Positions 21,007 through 31,696 of a stretch of 64,000 nt of DNA are shown here, in pieces. Made by a program: the position numbers and the translations under genes. Each line of letters starts with the position of its first letter. The first letter of the stretch is position 1. This stretch comes from Kosakonia oryziphila (GTDB taxonomy: Bacteria > Pseudomonadota > Gammaproteobacteria > Enterobacterales > Enterobacteriaceae). The stretch covers positions 1-64,000 of the forward strand of contig NZ_FMBC01000017.1 in the NCBI RefSeq assembly GCF_900094795.1, read 5' to 3'. The notes under the pieces were generated by a model, which made no database searches, was not told where the DNA came from, and worked only from the letters and a program-made list of their open reading frames with translations.

Positions 21007-21747
21007 TTAGTACATCACTTTATGACCGTACTGCTCCAGAATGCCTTTGACACGTTCCATGGTCTCTTTTTTCGGTGGATGGATGCCATCAAGCTTGTAC
21101 TCTTCACCCATGGCGACCCATTTGTGTTTACCCAGCTCATGGTAGGGCAACAGTTCTATTTTCTCGACATTGCCCATATCACGGGTAAATTCACCGAGGC
21201 GGTGCGCGGAGTCGTCATCGTCTGACCAGCCCGGAACGACCACGTAGCGGATCCAGACCTGAATATTTTTCTTCGCCAGGTACTGGGCAAACTCCAGCGT
21301 ACGCTGGTTAGAGACACCGGCCAGATTCTGGTGAATCTCATCGTTCATTTGTTTCAAATCGAGCATGACCAGGTCGGTAACTTCCAGAAGCTCATCAATC
21401 ACCGGATCGTAGCGGCGCACAAAGCCGTTAGTGTCGAGGCAGGTATGAATCCCTTCTTTTTTACAGGCGCGAAACCAGTCGCGGACAAACTCCGCTTGCA
21501 GAATAGCCTCACCGCCGGATGCGGTTACGCCGCCGCCGGATGCGTTCATAAAATGGCGATAAGTCACCACGTCGCTCATCAGATCTTCAACCGTGATCTC
21601 TTTACCAGCATGTGTGTCCCAGGTATCACGGTTATGACAATAGAGGCAGCGCATCAGGCAGCCCTGGAAGAAAGTAATGAAGCGGATACCCGGGCCGTCA
21701 ACCGTGCCACAGGATTCGAAGGAGTGGATGCGACCAATAACTGACAT
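21007..21747 (-). CDS. pflA: Pyruvate formate-lyase 1 activating enzyme
   Basis: Radical SAM enzyme that installs the glycyl radical on PflB. 246 residues. The cluster motif CLMRCLYC gives Cys30, 34 and 37, and the SAM-binding GGE block is ASGGEAILQ. The frame extends 16 codons upstream, but family start is the ATG at 21747. It lies downstream of pflB, separated by the pflB terminator and about 190 bases, consistent with its own promoter as in E. coli. Confidence 0.97.
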   Translation of the reverse strand: MSVIGRIHSFESCGTVDGPGIRFITFFQGCLMRCLYCHNRDTWDTHAGKEITVEDLMSDVVTYRHFMNASGGGVTASGGEAILQAEFVRDWFRACKKEGIHTCLDTNGFVRRYDPVIDELLEVTDLVMLDLKQMNDEIHQNLAGVSNQRTLEFAQYLAKKNIQVWIRYVVVPGWSDDDDSAHRLGEFTRDMGNVEKIELLPYHELGKHKWVAMGEEYKLDGIHPPKKETMERVKGILEQYGHKVMY

Positions 21748-21871
21748 TGCGGTGTTTTCTCCAGATGCGGCCCATCCGGGCCTGTGTCTGCGCAATTTAT
21801 TTCCTTTTGCGCTAAGTCTGTTTTGTCAGATATCCAGCAAGTATAGACCTCTGACAAAGCGGGCTCGGGTA

Positions 21872-21900
21872 TTAAAAAGGCCCCACCTACGTGGAGCCTT
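21872..21900 (-). terminator. pflB terminator
   Basis: On the minus strand a 10-bp stem (AAGGCTCCAC with GTGGGGCCTT, one G-U pair) with a 4-base loop is followed by a T run. Located 40 bases after the pflB stop. Confidence 0.8.
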
Positions 21901-21939
21901 TATTGTACGCTTTTTACTTCGCGATTTCAGTCAATACCA

Positions 21940-24222
21940 TTACATGGTTTGAGTGAAGGTACGAGTAATAACGTCCTGCTGCTGTTCTTTAGTCAGGGAG
22001 TTGAAACGTACTGCATAACCTGAAACACGGATGGTCAACTGCGGATATTTTTCCGGGTTTTCCATCGCGTCGAGCAGCATTTCACGGTTCATCACGTTCA
22101 CGTTCAGATGTTGACCACCTTCGATGGACGCTTCGTGATGGAAGTAACCATCCATCAGACCTGCGAGGTTGGCTTTACGCACTTCATCGTCTTTACCCAG
22201 TGCATTCGGAACGATAGAGAAGGTGTAAGAAATACCATCTTTAGCGTAAGCGAACGGCAGTTTAGCAACGGAGGTCAGAGAGGCAACAGCACCTTTCTGG
22301 TCACGGCCGTGCATCGGGTTGGCACCTGGTCCGAACGGAGCACCAGCGCGACGACCATCTGGGGTGTTACCGGTTTTCTTACCATACACAACGTTAGAGG
22401 TGATGGTCAGAACAGACTGAGTCGGGATAGCGTTGCGGTAAGTAGTCAGTTTCTGAATTTTCTTCATGAAACGTTCTACCAGGTCAACAGCCAGATCGTC
22501 GACGCGAGCGTCGTTGTTACCAAACTGCGGGTATTCGCCTTCGATTTCGAAGTCGATTGCCAGACCGTCTTCGTCACGAATCGGTTTAACTTTCGCATAT
22601 TTGATTGCAGACAGGGAGTCAGCAGCAACGGACAGACCGGCGATACCGCATGCCATGGTGCGAATTACGTCACGGTCGTGCAGCGCCATCAGAGAGGCTT
22701 CGTAGCTGTACTTGTCGTGCATGTAGTGGATAACGTTCAGTGCGGTGACGTACTGTTTAGCCAGCCAGTCCATGAAGTGATCCATACGATCCATGACTTC
22801 GTCGAATTTCAGCAAGTCACCTTTGATCGGCTCAGCTTTCGGACCAACCTGCATTTTCAGTTTTTCATCAACGCCGCCGTTGATTGCGTACAGCATGGTT
22901 TTCGCGAGGTTAGCGCGAGCACCGAAGAACTGCATTTGTTTACCCACAATCATCGGGCTTACACAGCAAGCAATCGCATAGTCGTCGTTGTTGAAGTCAG
23001 GACGCATCAGGTCATCGTTCTCGTATTGCAGAGAAGAGGTATCGATGGAGACTTTCGCAGCGAATTTTTTGAAGTTCAGCGGCAGTTTTTCAGACCACAG
23101 AACGGTGATGTTCGGTTCCGGAGACGGGCCCATGGTGTACAGGGTGTTCAGGAAACGGAAGCTGTTTTTGGTAACCAGAGTACGGCCGTCAACGCCCATA
23201 CCGCCGATAGATTCAGTTGCCCAAATCGGGTCACCGGAGAACAGTTCATCATACTCAGGAGTACGCAGGAAGCGAACCATACGCAGTTTCATGACCAGGT
23301 GGTCAATCATTTCCTGCGCGTCTTTTTCAGAGATTTTGCCTGCTTTCAGGTCGCGTTCGATGTAAGCATCCAGGAAGGTGGATACGCGACCGAAGGACAT
23401 TGCAGCGCCGTTCTGAGATTTAACTGCAGCCAGGTAACCGAAGTAGGTCCACTGGATTGCTTCTTTAGCGTTAGTTGCCGGACCGGAGATATCGCAGCCG
23501 TATTTAGCCGCCATCTCTTTGATCTGACCCAGTGCGCGGTGCTGTTCAGCGATTTCTTCACGCAGACGGATAGTTGCTTCCAGATTTACGCCGTTTTCCA
23601 GATCGGATTGCAGAGACAGGAACTGGGCGTATTTGTCTTTCAGCAGGAAGTCGATACCGTACAGCGCAATGCGACGGTAGTCACCAATGATACGACCACG
23701 GCCGTAAGCATCCGGCAGACCAGTCAGAATACCGGATTTACGGCAGTTCAGAATGTCTTTGGTGTAAACATCGAATACACCCTGGTTATGGGTTTTGCGG
23801 TATTCGGTGAAGATTTTTTTCAGCATCGGGTCCAGTTCGCGATTGTACGCTTTGCAGGAACCTTCAACCATTTTGATGCCGCCAAACGGGATGATAGCGC
23901 GTTTCAGCGGAGCTTCAGTTTGCAGACCAACGATTTTCTCAAGCGCTTTATTGATGTAGCCAGCGTCGTGAGAAGTAATGGTGGAAGCAACAGAGGTGTC
24001 AAAATCAACTGGCGCGTGAGTGCGGTTTTCCAGTTTAACCCCTTCCATGACTTTGTCCCACAGGGCGGTGGTCGCGTCAGTAGCGCCAGCCAGGAAGGAT
24101 TCGTCGCCTTCATATGGGGTGTAGTTTTTCTGGATAAAGTCACGTACGTTGACTTCTTTCTGCCAGTCACCTTTCGCAAAACCTTCCCAGGCTGTGGCTA
24201 ATTTTTCATTAAGCTCGGACAT
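21940..24222 (-). CDS. pflB: Pyruvate formate-lyase 1
   Basis: Anaerobic conversion of pyruvate and CoA to acetyl-CoA and formate. 760 residues, as in K-12. The active-site cysteine pair is in IACCVSP near 418-420. The C-terminal glycyl radical loop RVSGYAVRF has the radical glycine near 735. Second gene of focA-pflB with a gap of 51 bases. An AGGTAGGTG ribosome site precedes the ATG. Codon use is strongly biased to common codons, as expected for a very highly expressed gene. Confidence 0.99.
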   Translation of the reverse strand: MSELNEKLATAWEGFAKGDWQKEVNVRDFIQKNYTPYEGDESFLAGATDATTALWDKVMEGVKLENRTHAPVDFDTSVASTITSHDAGYINKALEKIVGLQTEAPLKRAIIPFGGIKMVEGSCKAYNRELDPMLKKIFTEYRKTHNQGVFDVYTKDILNCRKSGILTGLPDAYGRGRIIGDYRRIALYGIDFLLKDKYAQFLSLQSDLENGVNLEATIRLREEIAEQHRALGQIKEMAAKYGCDISGPATNAKEAIQWTYFGYLAAVKSQNGAAMSFGRVSTFLDAYIERDLKAGKISEKDAQEMIDHLVMKLRMVRFLRTPEYDELFSGDPIWATESIGGMGVDGRTLVTKNSFRFLNTLYTMGPSPEPNITVLWSEKLPLNFKKFAAKVSIDTSSLQYENDDLMRPDFNNDDYAIACCVSPMIVGKQMQFFGARANLAKTMLYAINGGVDEKLKMQVGPKAEPIKGDLLKFDEVMDRMDHFMDWLAKQYVTALNVIHYMHDKYSYEASLMALHDRDVIRTMACGIAGLSVAADSLSAIKYAKVKPIRDEDGLAIDFEIEGEYPQFGNNDARVDDLAVDLVERFMKKIQKLTTYRNAIPTQSVLTITSNVVYGKKTGNTPDGRRAGAPFGPGANPMHGRDQKGAVASLTSVAKLPFAYAKDGISYTFSIVPNALGKDDEVRKANLAGLMDGYFHHEASIEGGQHLNVNVMNREMLLDAMENPEKYPQLTIRVSGYAVRFNSLTKEQQQDVITRTFTQTM

Positions 24223-24273
24223 GTAACACCTACCTTCTTAAGTGGATTTTTTATTTACTGCCTGAAACAACCA

Positions 24274-25131
24274 TTAATGATGATCGTTGCCACGCAGGTA
24301 AATGACCCAGTATGTCAACCCGACTAATAACCCACCACCTATGATATTCCCGATTGTTACCGGAATAAGGTTATCGATGATGAAATTCGTAATAGTCAGA
24401 TGAGAAAAACTTTCCGGGCTGGAACCAACTGCGGTCCAGAACTCCGGGCTAGCAAAGTTACGGATTACGACACCCATCGGTATCATAAACATGTTTGCAA
24501 TACTGTGCTCAAAGCCGCTGGCAACAAACATGGCCACCGGCAGCACCATAATCAGCGCCTTATCGGTCAGACTGCGACCTGAGTAGCTCATCCATACGGC
24601 GAGGCAGACCATCAGGTTCGCCAAAATACCCAGTGCGACAGCTTCAATAAAGGTATGGTGCAGTTTATGGTCAGCAGTTTGCAGAACATTCAAGCCCCAG
24701 CCGCCATTTGCTACCATATATTCCCCGGATAACCACATCAGCAGCACGAACAGCAGTGCGCCAATCAGGTTACCGATATAGACGTTTATCCAGTTACGAG
24801 CCAACTGGCCCCAGGTAATGCGTCCACTGGCTTTTGCCACCACGATCAACACAGTTGATGTGAAAAGATCTGCGCCGCAGATGACGCAAAGAATTAACCC
24901 TAATGAGAAGCATATCCCACCAACCAGTTTAGCCATGCCGAACGGCATTGATGCTGTCCCGGTGGTGGCAGTAATATAAAAAACAAACGCGATGGAGATA
25001 AAGACACCTGCTGTAATCGCCAAAAAGAACGTTGTCAGCGGTTTCTTAGTTGCTTTGTAGACACCTGCTTCTTCGGCAACTTTGGCCATCGCAGCTGGAA
25101 GTATTAGATCAAAAGGGTTGTCAGCTTTCAC
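24274..25131 (-). CDS. focA: Formate channel FocA
   Basis: Pentameric inner-membrane formate/nitrite-family channel for formate export and re-import. 285 residues with six helices. Family blocks include GADLFTSTV and the pore loop around WGQLARNWINVYIGNL, plus the gating-related His in EAVALGILANLMVCLAVW. The start codon is GTG at 25131, as in K-12, preceded by AGAGAG. First gene of the focA-pflB operon. Confidence 0.97.
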   Translation of the reverse strand: MKADNPFDLILPAAMAKVAEEAGVYKATKKPLTTFFLAITAGVFISIAFVFYITATTGTASMPFGMAKLVGGICFSLGLILCVICGADLFTSTVLIVVAKASGRITWGQLARNWINVYIGNLIGALLFVLLMWLSGEYMVANGGWGLNVLQTADHKLHHTFIEAVALGILANLMVCLAVWMSYSGRSLTDKALIMVLPVAMFVASGFEHSIANMFMIPMGVVIRNFASPEFWTAVGSSPESFSHLTITNFIIDNLIPVTIGNIIGGGLLVGLTYWVIYLRGNDHH

Positions 25132-25460
25132 ACTAACTCTCTCTTTATTTAAGTCGGCGACGAGATACTAACAAAGCATTATGCAAGAGAATTTGATATG
25201 GATCATATCTCGCCTGGCTTATAGGACCGCAAAGTGCATGGTTTTTCAGCAGGTGCGGAGTAACTTGTTGATTATCAAAATAAAAATAAATTTTAAAAGT
25301 TATAAAATGAGTTGATTGTTTTTATGAAGCCTCCGAAAAATCGTTAATTAAAATGGGGTAGTTGCCATAAGAAGTAACAATATTAGTCCGCAGGTAATAA
25401 TACCATTTACCCATATTTAACTTAATTATTACAACTGACTGGCATTGCAAAAATATAAAT
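25132..25460 (-). promoter_or_regulatory. focA-pflB promoter region
   Basis: About 330 non-coding bases between the ycaO terminator and focA. In E. coli this region and parts of the upstream DNA hold several promoters controlled by FNR, ArcA, IHF and NarL. The AT-rich middle (25270-25330) is suited to IHF or H-NS binding. The only clear single site I see is the FNR-like box at 25193-25206. Confidence 0.6.
25193..25206 (-). promoter_or_regulatory. FNR-like box upstream of focA
   Basis: TTGATATGGATCAT matches TTGAT-N4-ATCAA at 9 of 10 positions, about 62 bases before the focA start. It fits anaerobic activation of focA-pflB. Confidence 0.7.
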
Positions 25461-25484
25461 AAAAAGGGGCAATAAAATTGCCCC
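25461..25484 (-). terminator. ycaO terminator
   Basis: Perfect stem GGGGCAAT/ATTGCCCC with a 3-base loop. The minus strand then runs TTTTTATTT. Confidence 0.88.
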
Positions 25485-25537
25485 GTAATATAGCGTAGAC
25501 CTGCGATGAAGCCTACATATTGTCGTACTGGTTGTCG

Positions 25538-27298
25538 TTATTTCGCCCAGAATGCCGCTTTGGCGCGTTGTAACTTTTCGTAAGCCGCTAACAGTGATTG
25601 ATGCGCCGGGAATGCCTGCAGGGTACCGTCTGCTGGTTGCAAGCCATAGAACGGCGCTTCACCGCTCAATGCGGCGCTGGCCGCTTCAACTGTCTGCGCG
25701 CCGTACATGCGTACGAATGCATTCAGATATTGCAGCGGTTCGCGATCCTCTTCTTGCGCCAGCAACAGTAGCGTTTGCAGGCAGCGGTAGTAGTTGGCGC
25801 GCTCCGCACTGAAGATGGACGCGTTGAATTCCATGGTCCATTCGGTCCAGGTCAGCGCTTGATCCAGATCGCCACCAGCCAGCGCCAGCATCGCTTTTAA
25901 CTCACCAATACGCAGGGTATACCAGCCATTCTCTTTACCGGTCGCCAGACCCAGCAGTTCACGAACGCGGGTAAAATCATCATGACCTTCGTCGTCCAGT
26001 TGGGCGATAAGATTGAGATACTCCTCTTTATCCCACTCGCTGGCTGGTAGTGACAGGATAGTTTCGCGCAGATGGCTGCCCATGGTGTTATTCGCCAGCC
26101 ATAGATCTTCTGCCGGATAAATATCGGACATGCCCGGCACCAGAATACGGCAGGCGTACACGCCAAGGTGCTCGTAATCGGCGATATAAACCTCTTTATC
26201 CTCCGCATTGAAGATGGCCATCAGCGTGGCGAACTCTTCTTCGGTGGTTCCTGCGAAACTCCAGTCAACGAACGGATAATCCGCATCCTGCTTAAACAGA
26301 TCCCATGAGATCAAACCGCTGGAATCAATGAAGTGAGTTTCCAGGTTAGCGTGTTCAGCCACTTCTTCGTCATCAAAAGTTGGCGGGGTAAAAACATCGA
26401 GATCTTTCAGACCGCGTCCCTGCAACAGCTCGGTGACTGTACGTTCCAGCGCAACGCCAAAATCCGGGTGCGCACCAAAGGAGGCAAAACAGGTGCCATT
26501 CGCCGGATTAAACAGCACGACGCAGATCACGGGATATTTACCGCCCAGCGAGCCATCGTAGGCAAAAATCGGGAAGCCTTCTGCCTCCAGTTTAGCAATG
26601 GCTTCCACCACGCCAGGGTAGCGGGCCAGCACTTCCTGTGGGATCTCCGGCAGGCTGATACTCTCTGCGATAATACGGTTCTTAATATGGCGTTCGAACA
26701 CCTCAGACAGGCCCTGTACGCGGGCTTCGTTGCGGGTGTTACCGGCAGACATGCCGTTGGAAACATACAGGTTGCCGACGATGTTCATCGGAATATAAAC
26801 CGTCTGCTCGTCAGACTGGCGGGTAAACGGCAGGGCGCAGATACCGCGTTCATCATTACCGGATTGCAGATCAACCAGCATCCCGGCGGTCAGCTCGTTC
26901 TGTGGATCGTAGAATGCACGCAGACGAGCATCAAGGATCGCCTCAGGCAGAGAGTCATCTTCCGGCAGTGGGAACCACTTTTCGTTCGGGTAGTGAACGA
27001 ACGGGCCTTGCGCGATGGCATCACCCAGCCAGAAGTCAGCGAAGAAGTAGTTGGTGGAAAGACGTTCGAAGTATTCGCCCAGTGCAGAGGCAAGCGCAGC
27101 CTTTTTCGTTGCGCCCTTACCGTTGGTGAAGCACAACGCGCACTCTTTATCGCGAATATGCACGGACCAGACGTTTGGTACCGGATTCAGCCATGAGGCT
27201 TCTTCAATGTGAAAACCGAGGTCGGTGAGCTTTTGCTGGAAGCGAGCGATGGAGTCTTCCAGTGCGGCGTCTTTGCCGGGAATAAATGTTTGAGTCAT
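25538..27298 (-). CDS. ycaO: YcaO, cyclodehydratase-family protein acting with RimO
   Basis: Founding member of the YcaO superfamily, ATP-dependent enzymes that activate amide backbones. In E. coli it supports RimO in methylthiolation of ribosomal protein S12 (established knowledge). 586 residues. The N-terminal YcaO domain has the ATP-binding stretch GKGATKKAALASALGEYFER and SAGNTRNEARVQGLSEVFER. A C-terminal helical, TPR-like region follows (about 400-586). The frame extends 53 codons upstream, but similarity begins at MTQTFIPGKDAALE, so 27298 is used. No RiPP precursor or partner dehydrogenase is nearby, arguing against peptide-natural-product use. Confidence 0.96.
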   Translation of the reverse strand: MTQTFIPGKDAALEDSIARFQQKLTDLGFHIEEASWLNPVPNVWSVHIRDKECALCFTNGKGATKKAALASALGEYFERLSTNYFFADFWLGDAIAQGPFVHYPNEKWFPLPEDDSLPEAILDARLRAFYDPQNELTAGMLVDLQSGNDERGICALPFTRQSDEQTVYIPMNIVGNLYVSNGMSAGNTRNEARVQGLSEVFERHIKNRIIAESISLPEIPQEVLARYPGVVEAIAKLEAEGFPIFAYDGSLGGKYPVICVVLFNPANGTCFASFGAHPDFGVALERTVTELLQGRGLKDLDVFTPPTFDDEEVAEHANLETHFIDSSGLISWDLFKQDADYPFVDWSFAGTTEEEFATLMAIFNAEDKEVYIADYEHLGVYACRILVPGMSDIYPAEDLWLANNTMGSHLRETILSLPASEWDKEEYLNLIAQLDDEGHDDFTRVRELLGLATGKENGWYTLRIGELKAMLALAGGDLDQALTWTEWTMEFNASIFSAERANYYRCLQTLLLLAQEEDREPLQYLNAFVRMYGAQTVEAASAALSGEAPFYGLQPADGTLQAFPAHQSLLAAYEKLQRAKAAFWAK

Positions 27299-27436
27299 GG
27301 CGGTCACTTTTTTCGTACGTAAAGCGCGCAATGATACGGGTTTTGCGTGACTGGCGCTATCTTCCGCATCTGCCCGGCGAAAATAAAACAGCGGTCTATG
27401 CTTAGGGAGAATAACCGACTGTTCACGGATGGAAAA

Positions 27437-28129
27437 ATGAAAGCATTCGACCTTCATCGCATGGCCCTGGATAAAGTTCCCTTCGAATTTTTGTGGGAAG
27501 TGGCACTACGTAGCCTCTATACCTTCGTTTTAGTCTTTTTATTTCTCAAGATCACTGGCAGGCGTGGCGTACGGCAAATGTCGTTGTTTGAAGTCCTTAT
27601 TATCCTGACGCTGGGCTCAGCAGCGGGAGATGTGGCCTTTTATGACAACGTTCCAATGCTACCCGTGCTGGTGGTTTTTATTACGCTGGCAGTGCTTTAC
27701 CGTCTGGTGATGTGGCTGATGTCGCACAGCGAAAAGCTGGAAGATCTGCTGGAAGGTAAACCGGTTGTTATTGTTGAGAACGGTGAGCTGGCATGGGAGA
27801 AATTGCATGAAGAGAACATGACTGAATTTGAGTTTTTCATGGAATTGCGCGGCCACGGTATAGAGCATCTTGGGCAGATTCGGCTGGCTATCATGGAAAC
27901 CAATGGCCAAATCAGCGTCTACTACTTCCCCAACAAGGAGGTTAAACCTGGGCTTTGTATTCTGCCAGAAGGGTGCAGTGAGCGGTATACCTCAGTGCCT
28001 GAATCGGGCGACTACGTTTGCGTACGTTGCAGTAAAATTGTCACTTTGCAGGCAGGCGAAAAGCGATCCTGCGCGCGCTGTGCAAATCCGGAATGGTCGA
28101 AGGCCAGTCGGGCAATTCGAGTGACATAA
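27437..28129 (+). CDS. ycaP: DUF421 inner-membrane protein YcaP
   Basis: Function unknown. 230 residues: about three N-terminal membrane helices (residues 15-100) followed by a soluble DUF421 domain as in Bacillus YetF. The C-terminus carries CVRC and CARC pairs 18 bases of protein apart, which look like a small zinc ribbon (inference). An upstream in-frame ATG at 27347 is rejected on family length; GGAAAA before 27437 is a weak ribosome site. Divergent from ycaO across about 140 bases. Confidence 0.93.
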   Translation: MKAFDLHRMALDKVPFEFLWEVALRSLYTFVLVFLFLKITGRRGVRQMSLFEVLIILTLGSAAGDVAFYDNVPMLPVLVVFITLAVLYRLVMWLMSHSEKLEDLLEGKPVVIVENGELAWEKLHEENMTEFEFFMELRGHGIEHLGQIRLAIMETNGQISVYYFPNKEVKPGLCILPEGCSERYTSVPESGDYVCVRCSKIVTLQAGEKRSCARCANPEWSKASRAIRVT

Positions 28130-28175
28130 CAGGTTTTTTATCGGGCACGGCTTGGCTGTGCAAAACATTCTGCTA

Positions 28176-28191
28176 TGTGACTGAGTGCACA
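28176..28191 (+). promoter_or_regulatory. CRP-like site upstream of serC
   Basis: TGTGACTGAGTGCACA matches TGTGA-N6-TCACA at 9 of 10 positions, about 100 bases before serC. In E. coli serC is repressed by CRP-cAMP and activated by Lrp, so the site is plausible. Confidence 0.6.
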
Positions 28192-28291
28192 TTTCCCCCT
28201 GCGCGGCTATTACCCATTGCGGCGCGTGACGCGCAATGATAAAACCGATGTCACAGGAATAACTTATTGCTTTTTAGCGTGGTGAGGGGAA

Positions 28292-29380
28292 ATGACTCAG
28301 GTCTTCAATTTTAGTTCTGGCCCGGCAGTATTACCGGCGGATGTGCTCAAACAGGCGCAACAGGAATTGTGCGACTGGCAAGGTCTTGGCACTTCGGTGA
28401 TGGAAATTAGCCATCGTAGTAAAGAGTTTATCCATGTGGCTGAAGAGGCGGAGAAGGACTTTCGTGATCTGCTGAACATCCCCTCCAACTATAAGGTTTT
28501 GTTCTGTCACGGCGGCGGTCGCGGTCAGTTTGCTGGCGTTCCGCTCAATTTGCTGGGTGATAAAACAACCGCTGATTATGTTGATGCCGGTTACTGGGCG
28601 GCGAGTGCGGTTAAAGAAGCGAAAAAATACTGCATTCCGCACGTTATTGACGCGAAAATCACTGTTGATGGCCTGCGTGCTGTTAAGCCGATGAGCGAAT
28701 GGCAACTCAGTAATAACGCGGCTTACCTCCACTACTGCCCGAACGAAACGATTGATGGTATCGCGATCGATGAAACACCTGCGTTCGCCAATGATGTGGT
28801 AGTAACGGCCGATTTCTCCTCAACCATCCTTTCGCGCGAAATTGATGTCAGCCGTTTTGGTGTGATTTATGCGGGCGCGCAGAAAAATATCGGTCCGGCA
28901 GGATTAACGCTGGTGATCGTACGTGAAGATCTGCTGGGCAAAGCTCATGTCGCCTGTCCGTCTATCCTCGATTACAGCGTGCTGAATGAAAACGACTCTA
29001 TGTTCAACACGCCGCCGACTTTTGCCTGGTACCTCTCAGGGTTGGTGTTTAAATGGCTGAAAAAACAGGGTGGCGTCGCCGCAATGGAGAAAGTCAACCA
29101 GCAAAAAAGCGAACTGTTGTATGGCGTAATCGACCACAGCGACTTTTATCGCAACGATGTGGCGAAGTCTAACCGTTCGCGCATGAACATTCCGTTCCAG
29201 TTGGCGGACAGCGAACTGGACAAACTCTTCCTTGAAGAGTCATTCGCTGCGGGTCTGCACGCTCTGAAGGGCCACCGTGTCGTTGGCGGTATGCGCGCCT
29301 CAATTTATAATGCGATGCCACTGGCTGGCGTACAGGCGCTGACCGACTTTATGGTCGATTTCGAACGTCGCCACGGTTAA
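28292..29380 (+). CDS. serC: Phosphoserine/phosphohydroxythreonine aminotransferase
   Basis: PLP enzyme used in both serine and pyridoxine synthesis. 362 residues, starts [15 protein letters not shown]. The PLP lysine is Lys198 in [11 protein letters not shown], and the phosphate-binding block is CHGGGRGQF. It precedes aroA by 68 bases with a hairpin between, the classical serC-aroA mixed-function operon. Confidence 0.98.
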   Translation: MTQVFNFSSGPAVLPADVLKQAQQELCDWQGLGTSVMEISHRSKEFIHVAEEAEKDFRDLLNIPSNYKVLFCHGGGRGQFAGVPLNLLGDKTTADYVDAGYWAASAVKEAKKYCIPHVIDAKITVDGLRAVKPMSEWQLSNNAAYLHYCPNETIDGIAIDETPAFANDVVVTADFSSTILSREIDVSRFGVIYAGAQKNIGPAGLTLVIVREDLLGKAHVACPSILDYSVLNENDSMFNTPPTFAWYLSGLVFKWLKKQGGVAAMEKVNQQKSELLYGVIDHSDFYRNDVAKSNRSRMNIPFQLADSELDKLFLEESFAAGLHALKGHRVVGGMRASIYNAMPLAGVQALTDFMVDFERRHG

Positions 29381-29397
29381 TTGCCGTAGTCTGCATT

Positions 29398-29426
29398 CCC
29401 CGCAGTCGCACTGCGGGGTTTTATTT
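29398..29426 (+). terminator. serC-aroA intergenic terminator
   Basis: Stem CCCCGCAG/CTGCGGGG with loop TCGCA, followed by TTTTATTTT. In E. coli a leaky terminator here lowers aroA relative to serC expression; the structure supports the same here. Confidence 0.85.
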
Positions 29427-29448
29427 TGTCTGTTGAGAGTAAAGTTTC

Positions 29449-30732
29449 ATGGAATCCCTGACGTTACAACCCATCGCGCGGGTAGATGGCACCATCAATC
29501 TGCCTGGTTCGAAAAGTGTCTCAAACCGCGCTTTGTTGCTTGCTGCATTTGCCCGTGGTACTACCGTTCTGACCAATTTGCTGGACAGCGACGACGTGCG
29601 CCATATGTTGAATGCGCTCAGCGCGCTGGGAGTTCATTACACCTTGTCTGCCGATCGTACCCGTTGTGAAGTGACGGGCATGGGTGGTCCGTTGCACTCT
29701 GCGGAAAAACTGGAGCTGTTTCTTGGCAATGCCGGAACAGCAATGCGCCCTCTGGCTGCGGCACTTTGTCTTGGGGCAAACGACCTGGTGTTGACCGGTG
29801 AACCGCGCATGAAAGAGCGCCCGATTGGACACCTGGTTGACGCGTTGCGTCAGGGGGGAGCGCAAATTGATTACCTCGAGCAGGAAAATTATCCTCCTTT
29901 GCACCTGCGCGGCGGTTTTACCGGCGGTGACGTGAGCGTGGATGGCAGCGTTTCCAGTCAGTTTCTGACAGCGTTGCTGATGACTGCGCCATTGGCGCCG
30001 CAGGATACCGTTATCACTATCAAAGGCGATTTGGTCTCTAAACCTTATATCGACATCACGTTGCATCTGATGGAAACCTTTGGCGTGGTGGTCGAAAATC
30101 AGCACTACCAGCGTTTCGTGGTGCGCGGCGGTCAGCAATATCAGTCTCCTGGCCAGTATCTGGTGGAGGGCGATGCATCCTCTGCCTCTTATTTTCTGGC
30201 AGCAGGTGCGATCAAAGGCGGCACGGTAAAAGTGACCGGGATCGGGCGTAACAGCGTACAGGGTGATATCCGCTTTGCCGACGTACTGGAAAAAATGGGC
30301 GCGACGGTGGTCTGGGGCGATGACTATATTGCTTGCACACGCGGTGAGCTGAACGCTATTGATATGGACATGAATCATATCCCGGATGCGGCAATGACTA
30401 TCGCGACGGCTGCACTTTTTGCCAAAGGCACCACTACGCTGCGTAATATTTATAACTGGCGAGTGAAGGAAACAGATCGCCTGTTTGCGATGGCGACAGA
30501 GTTGCGCAAAGTGGGCGCAACGGTGGAAGAGGGTGAGGATTATATCCGCATCACACCGCCGGGAAAATTACAGTTTGCGGAAATTGGCACATATAATGAT
30601 CACCGTATGGCGATGTGCTTCTCGCTGGTGGCGCTGTCAGATACGCCAGTCACTATTCTGGATCCGAAATGTACGGCGAAAACCTTCCCCGACTATTTTG
30701 AGCAGTTAGCTCGCATCAGTACGCTCGCGTAA
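29449..30732 (+). CDS. aroA: EPSP synthase (3-phosphoshikimate 1-carboxyvinyltransferase)
   Basis: Sixth step of the shikimate pathway and the glyphosate target. 427 residues. Shikimate-3-phosphate site [16 protein letters not shown] (about 18-33), PEP/glyphosate site [10 protein letters not shown] (about 94-103) with the class I glycine, and [13 protein letters not shown] near 340. It is the glyphosate-sensitive class I type. Followed by cmk after 167 bases; in K-12 ycaL lies in that gap. Confidence 0.98.
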   Translation: MESLTLQPIARVDGTINLPGSKSVSNRALLLAAFARGTTVLTNLLDSDDVRHMLNALSALGVHYTLSADRTRCEVTGMGGPLHSAEKLELFLGNAGTAMRPLAAALCLGANDLVLTGEPRMKERPIGHLVDALRQGGAQIDYLEQENYPPLHLRGGFTGGDVSVDGSVSSQFLTALLMTAPLAPQDTVITIKGDLVSKPYIDITLHLMETFGVVVENQHYQRFVVRGGQQYQSPGQYLVEGDASSASYFLAAGAIKGGTVKVTGIGRNSVQGDIRFADVLEKMGATVVWGDDYIACTRGELNAIDMDMNHIPDAAMTIATAALFAKGTTTLRNIYNWRVKETDRLFAMATELRKVGATVEEGEDYIRITPPGKLQFAEIGTYNDHRMAMCFSLVALSDTPVTILDPKCTAKTFPDYFEQLARISTLA

Positions 30733-30899
30733 CCCTCTGTGCTCCGGGCTGGTGTAAATCAGCCCGACCTGCCGAACATTTATTCTACACTCAGCTTCAG
30801 ACCCCTCTGTTATTCGCACGCAGTAGTAACGATTGTGTGCATTGCCGCGTATAATGCGCGACGTTTACGTAACGATATGCCTTGATTAAGGAGAAAAAG

Positions 30900-31583
30900 A
30901 TGACGGCAATTGCCCCGGTAATCACCATTGATGGACCAAGCGGTGCGGGAAAAGGCACGCTTTGCAAGGCAATGGCGGAAGCATTGCAATGGCATCTGTT
31001 GGATTCAGGCGCAATTTATCGTGTGCTGGCACTCGCTGCACTGCATCACCACGTCGATGTAACCTCGGAAGAGGTGCTGGTTCCTCTGGCAGCGCATCTG
31101 GATGTGCGATTTATCTCAACCGACGGAAATCTGGAAGTGATCCTTGAAGGTGAGGATGTGAGCGCTGAAATTCGCACCCAGGACGTGGCAAATGCAGCAT
31201 CGCAGGTTGCTGCGTTTCCGCGCGTGCGTGAAGCATTATTACGCCGCCAGCGCGCGTTTCGCGAAGCACCGGGTCTTATCGCCGATGGCCGTGATATGGG
31301 GACGGTCGTTTTCCCCGACGCACCAGTGAAAATTTTCCTTGACGCTTCTTCTGAAGAACGTGCGAATCGTCGTATGCTCCAGTTGCAGGAGAAAGGCTTT
31401 AGTGTTAACTTTGAACGCCTTTTGGCCGAGATCAAGGAACGTGACGATCGCGATCGTAATCGTCCTGTAGCGCCGCTGGTTCCCGCTGCTGATGCTTTAG
31501 TTCTGGATTCAACCAGTTTAAGCATTGAGCAAGTGATTGAGAAAGCGCTACAATATGCACGCCAAAAATTGGCTCTCGCGTAA
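30900..31583 (+). CDS. cmk: Cytidylate kinase
   Basis: Phosphorylates CMP and dCMP. 227 residues. P-loop [15 protein letters not shown] (about 11-25), CMP site around [16 protein letters not shown], lid region with [13 protein letters not shown]. The frame opens six codons earlier, but AAGGAG upstream and family start place translation at 30900. It lies 113 bases before rpsA, and co-transcription is usual in enterobacteria. Confidence 0.98.
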   Translation: MTAIAPVITIDGPSGAGKGTLCKAMAEALQWHLLDSGAIYRVLALAALHHHVDVTSEEVLVPLAAHLDVRFISTDGNLEVILEGEDVSAEIRTQDVANAASQVAAFPRVREALLRRQRAFREAPGLIADGRDMGTVVFPDAPVKIFLDASSEERANRRMLQLQEKGFSVNFERLLAEIKERDDRDRNRPVAPLVPAADALVLDSTSLSIEQVIEKALQYARQKLALA

Positions 31584-31696
31584 GCGACCGAATTCGTAGT
31601 ACCTGCTGCAATGGAATGTGAGCAGGCATGTGAAACAACCCCATCCGGCATGAAGCCAGGTGGACGTTAAATTGAAGAATCCTGAAGATTATCAAT

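Noticed and set aside
22108-24201. A 697-codon open frame antisense to pflB
   Set aside because: Strong codon bias in pflB removes stops from one antisense frame. There is no ribosome site and no family resemblance.
25268-25278. TTGAT-T-ATCAA palindrome as a second FNR site before focA
   Set aside because: The half-sites are one base apart and not four, so it does not fit an FNR dimer.
27299-27457. N-terminal extension of ycaO by 53 codons
   Set aside because: YcaO family length and similarity begin at 27298; the extension overlaps the divergent ycaP start.
29521-30378. A 285-codon open frame antisense to aroA
   Set aside because: Lies entirely in the EPSP synthase gene with no start signal; a coding shadow.
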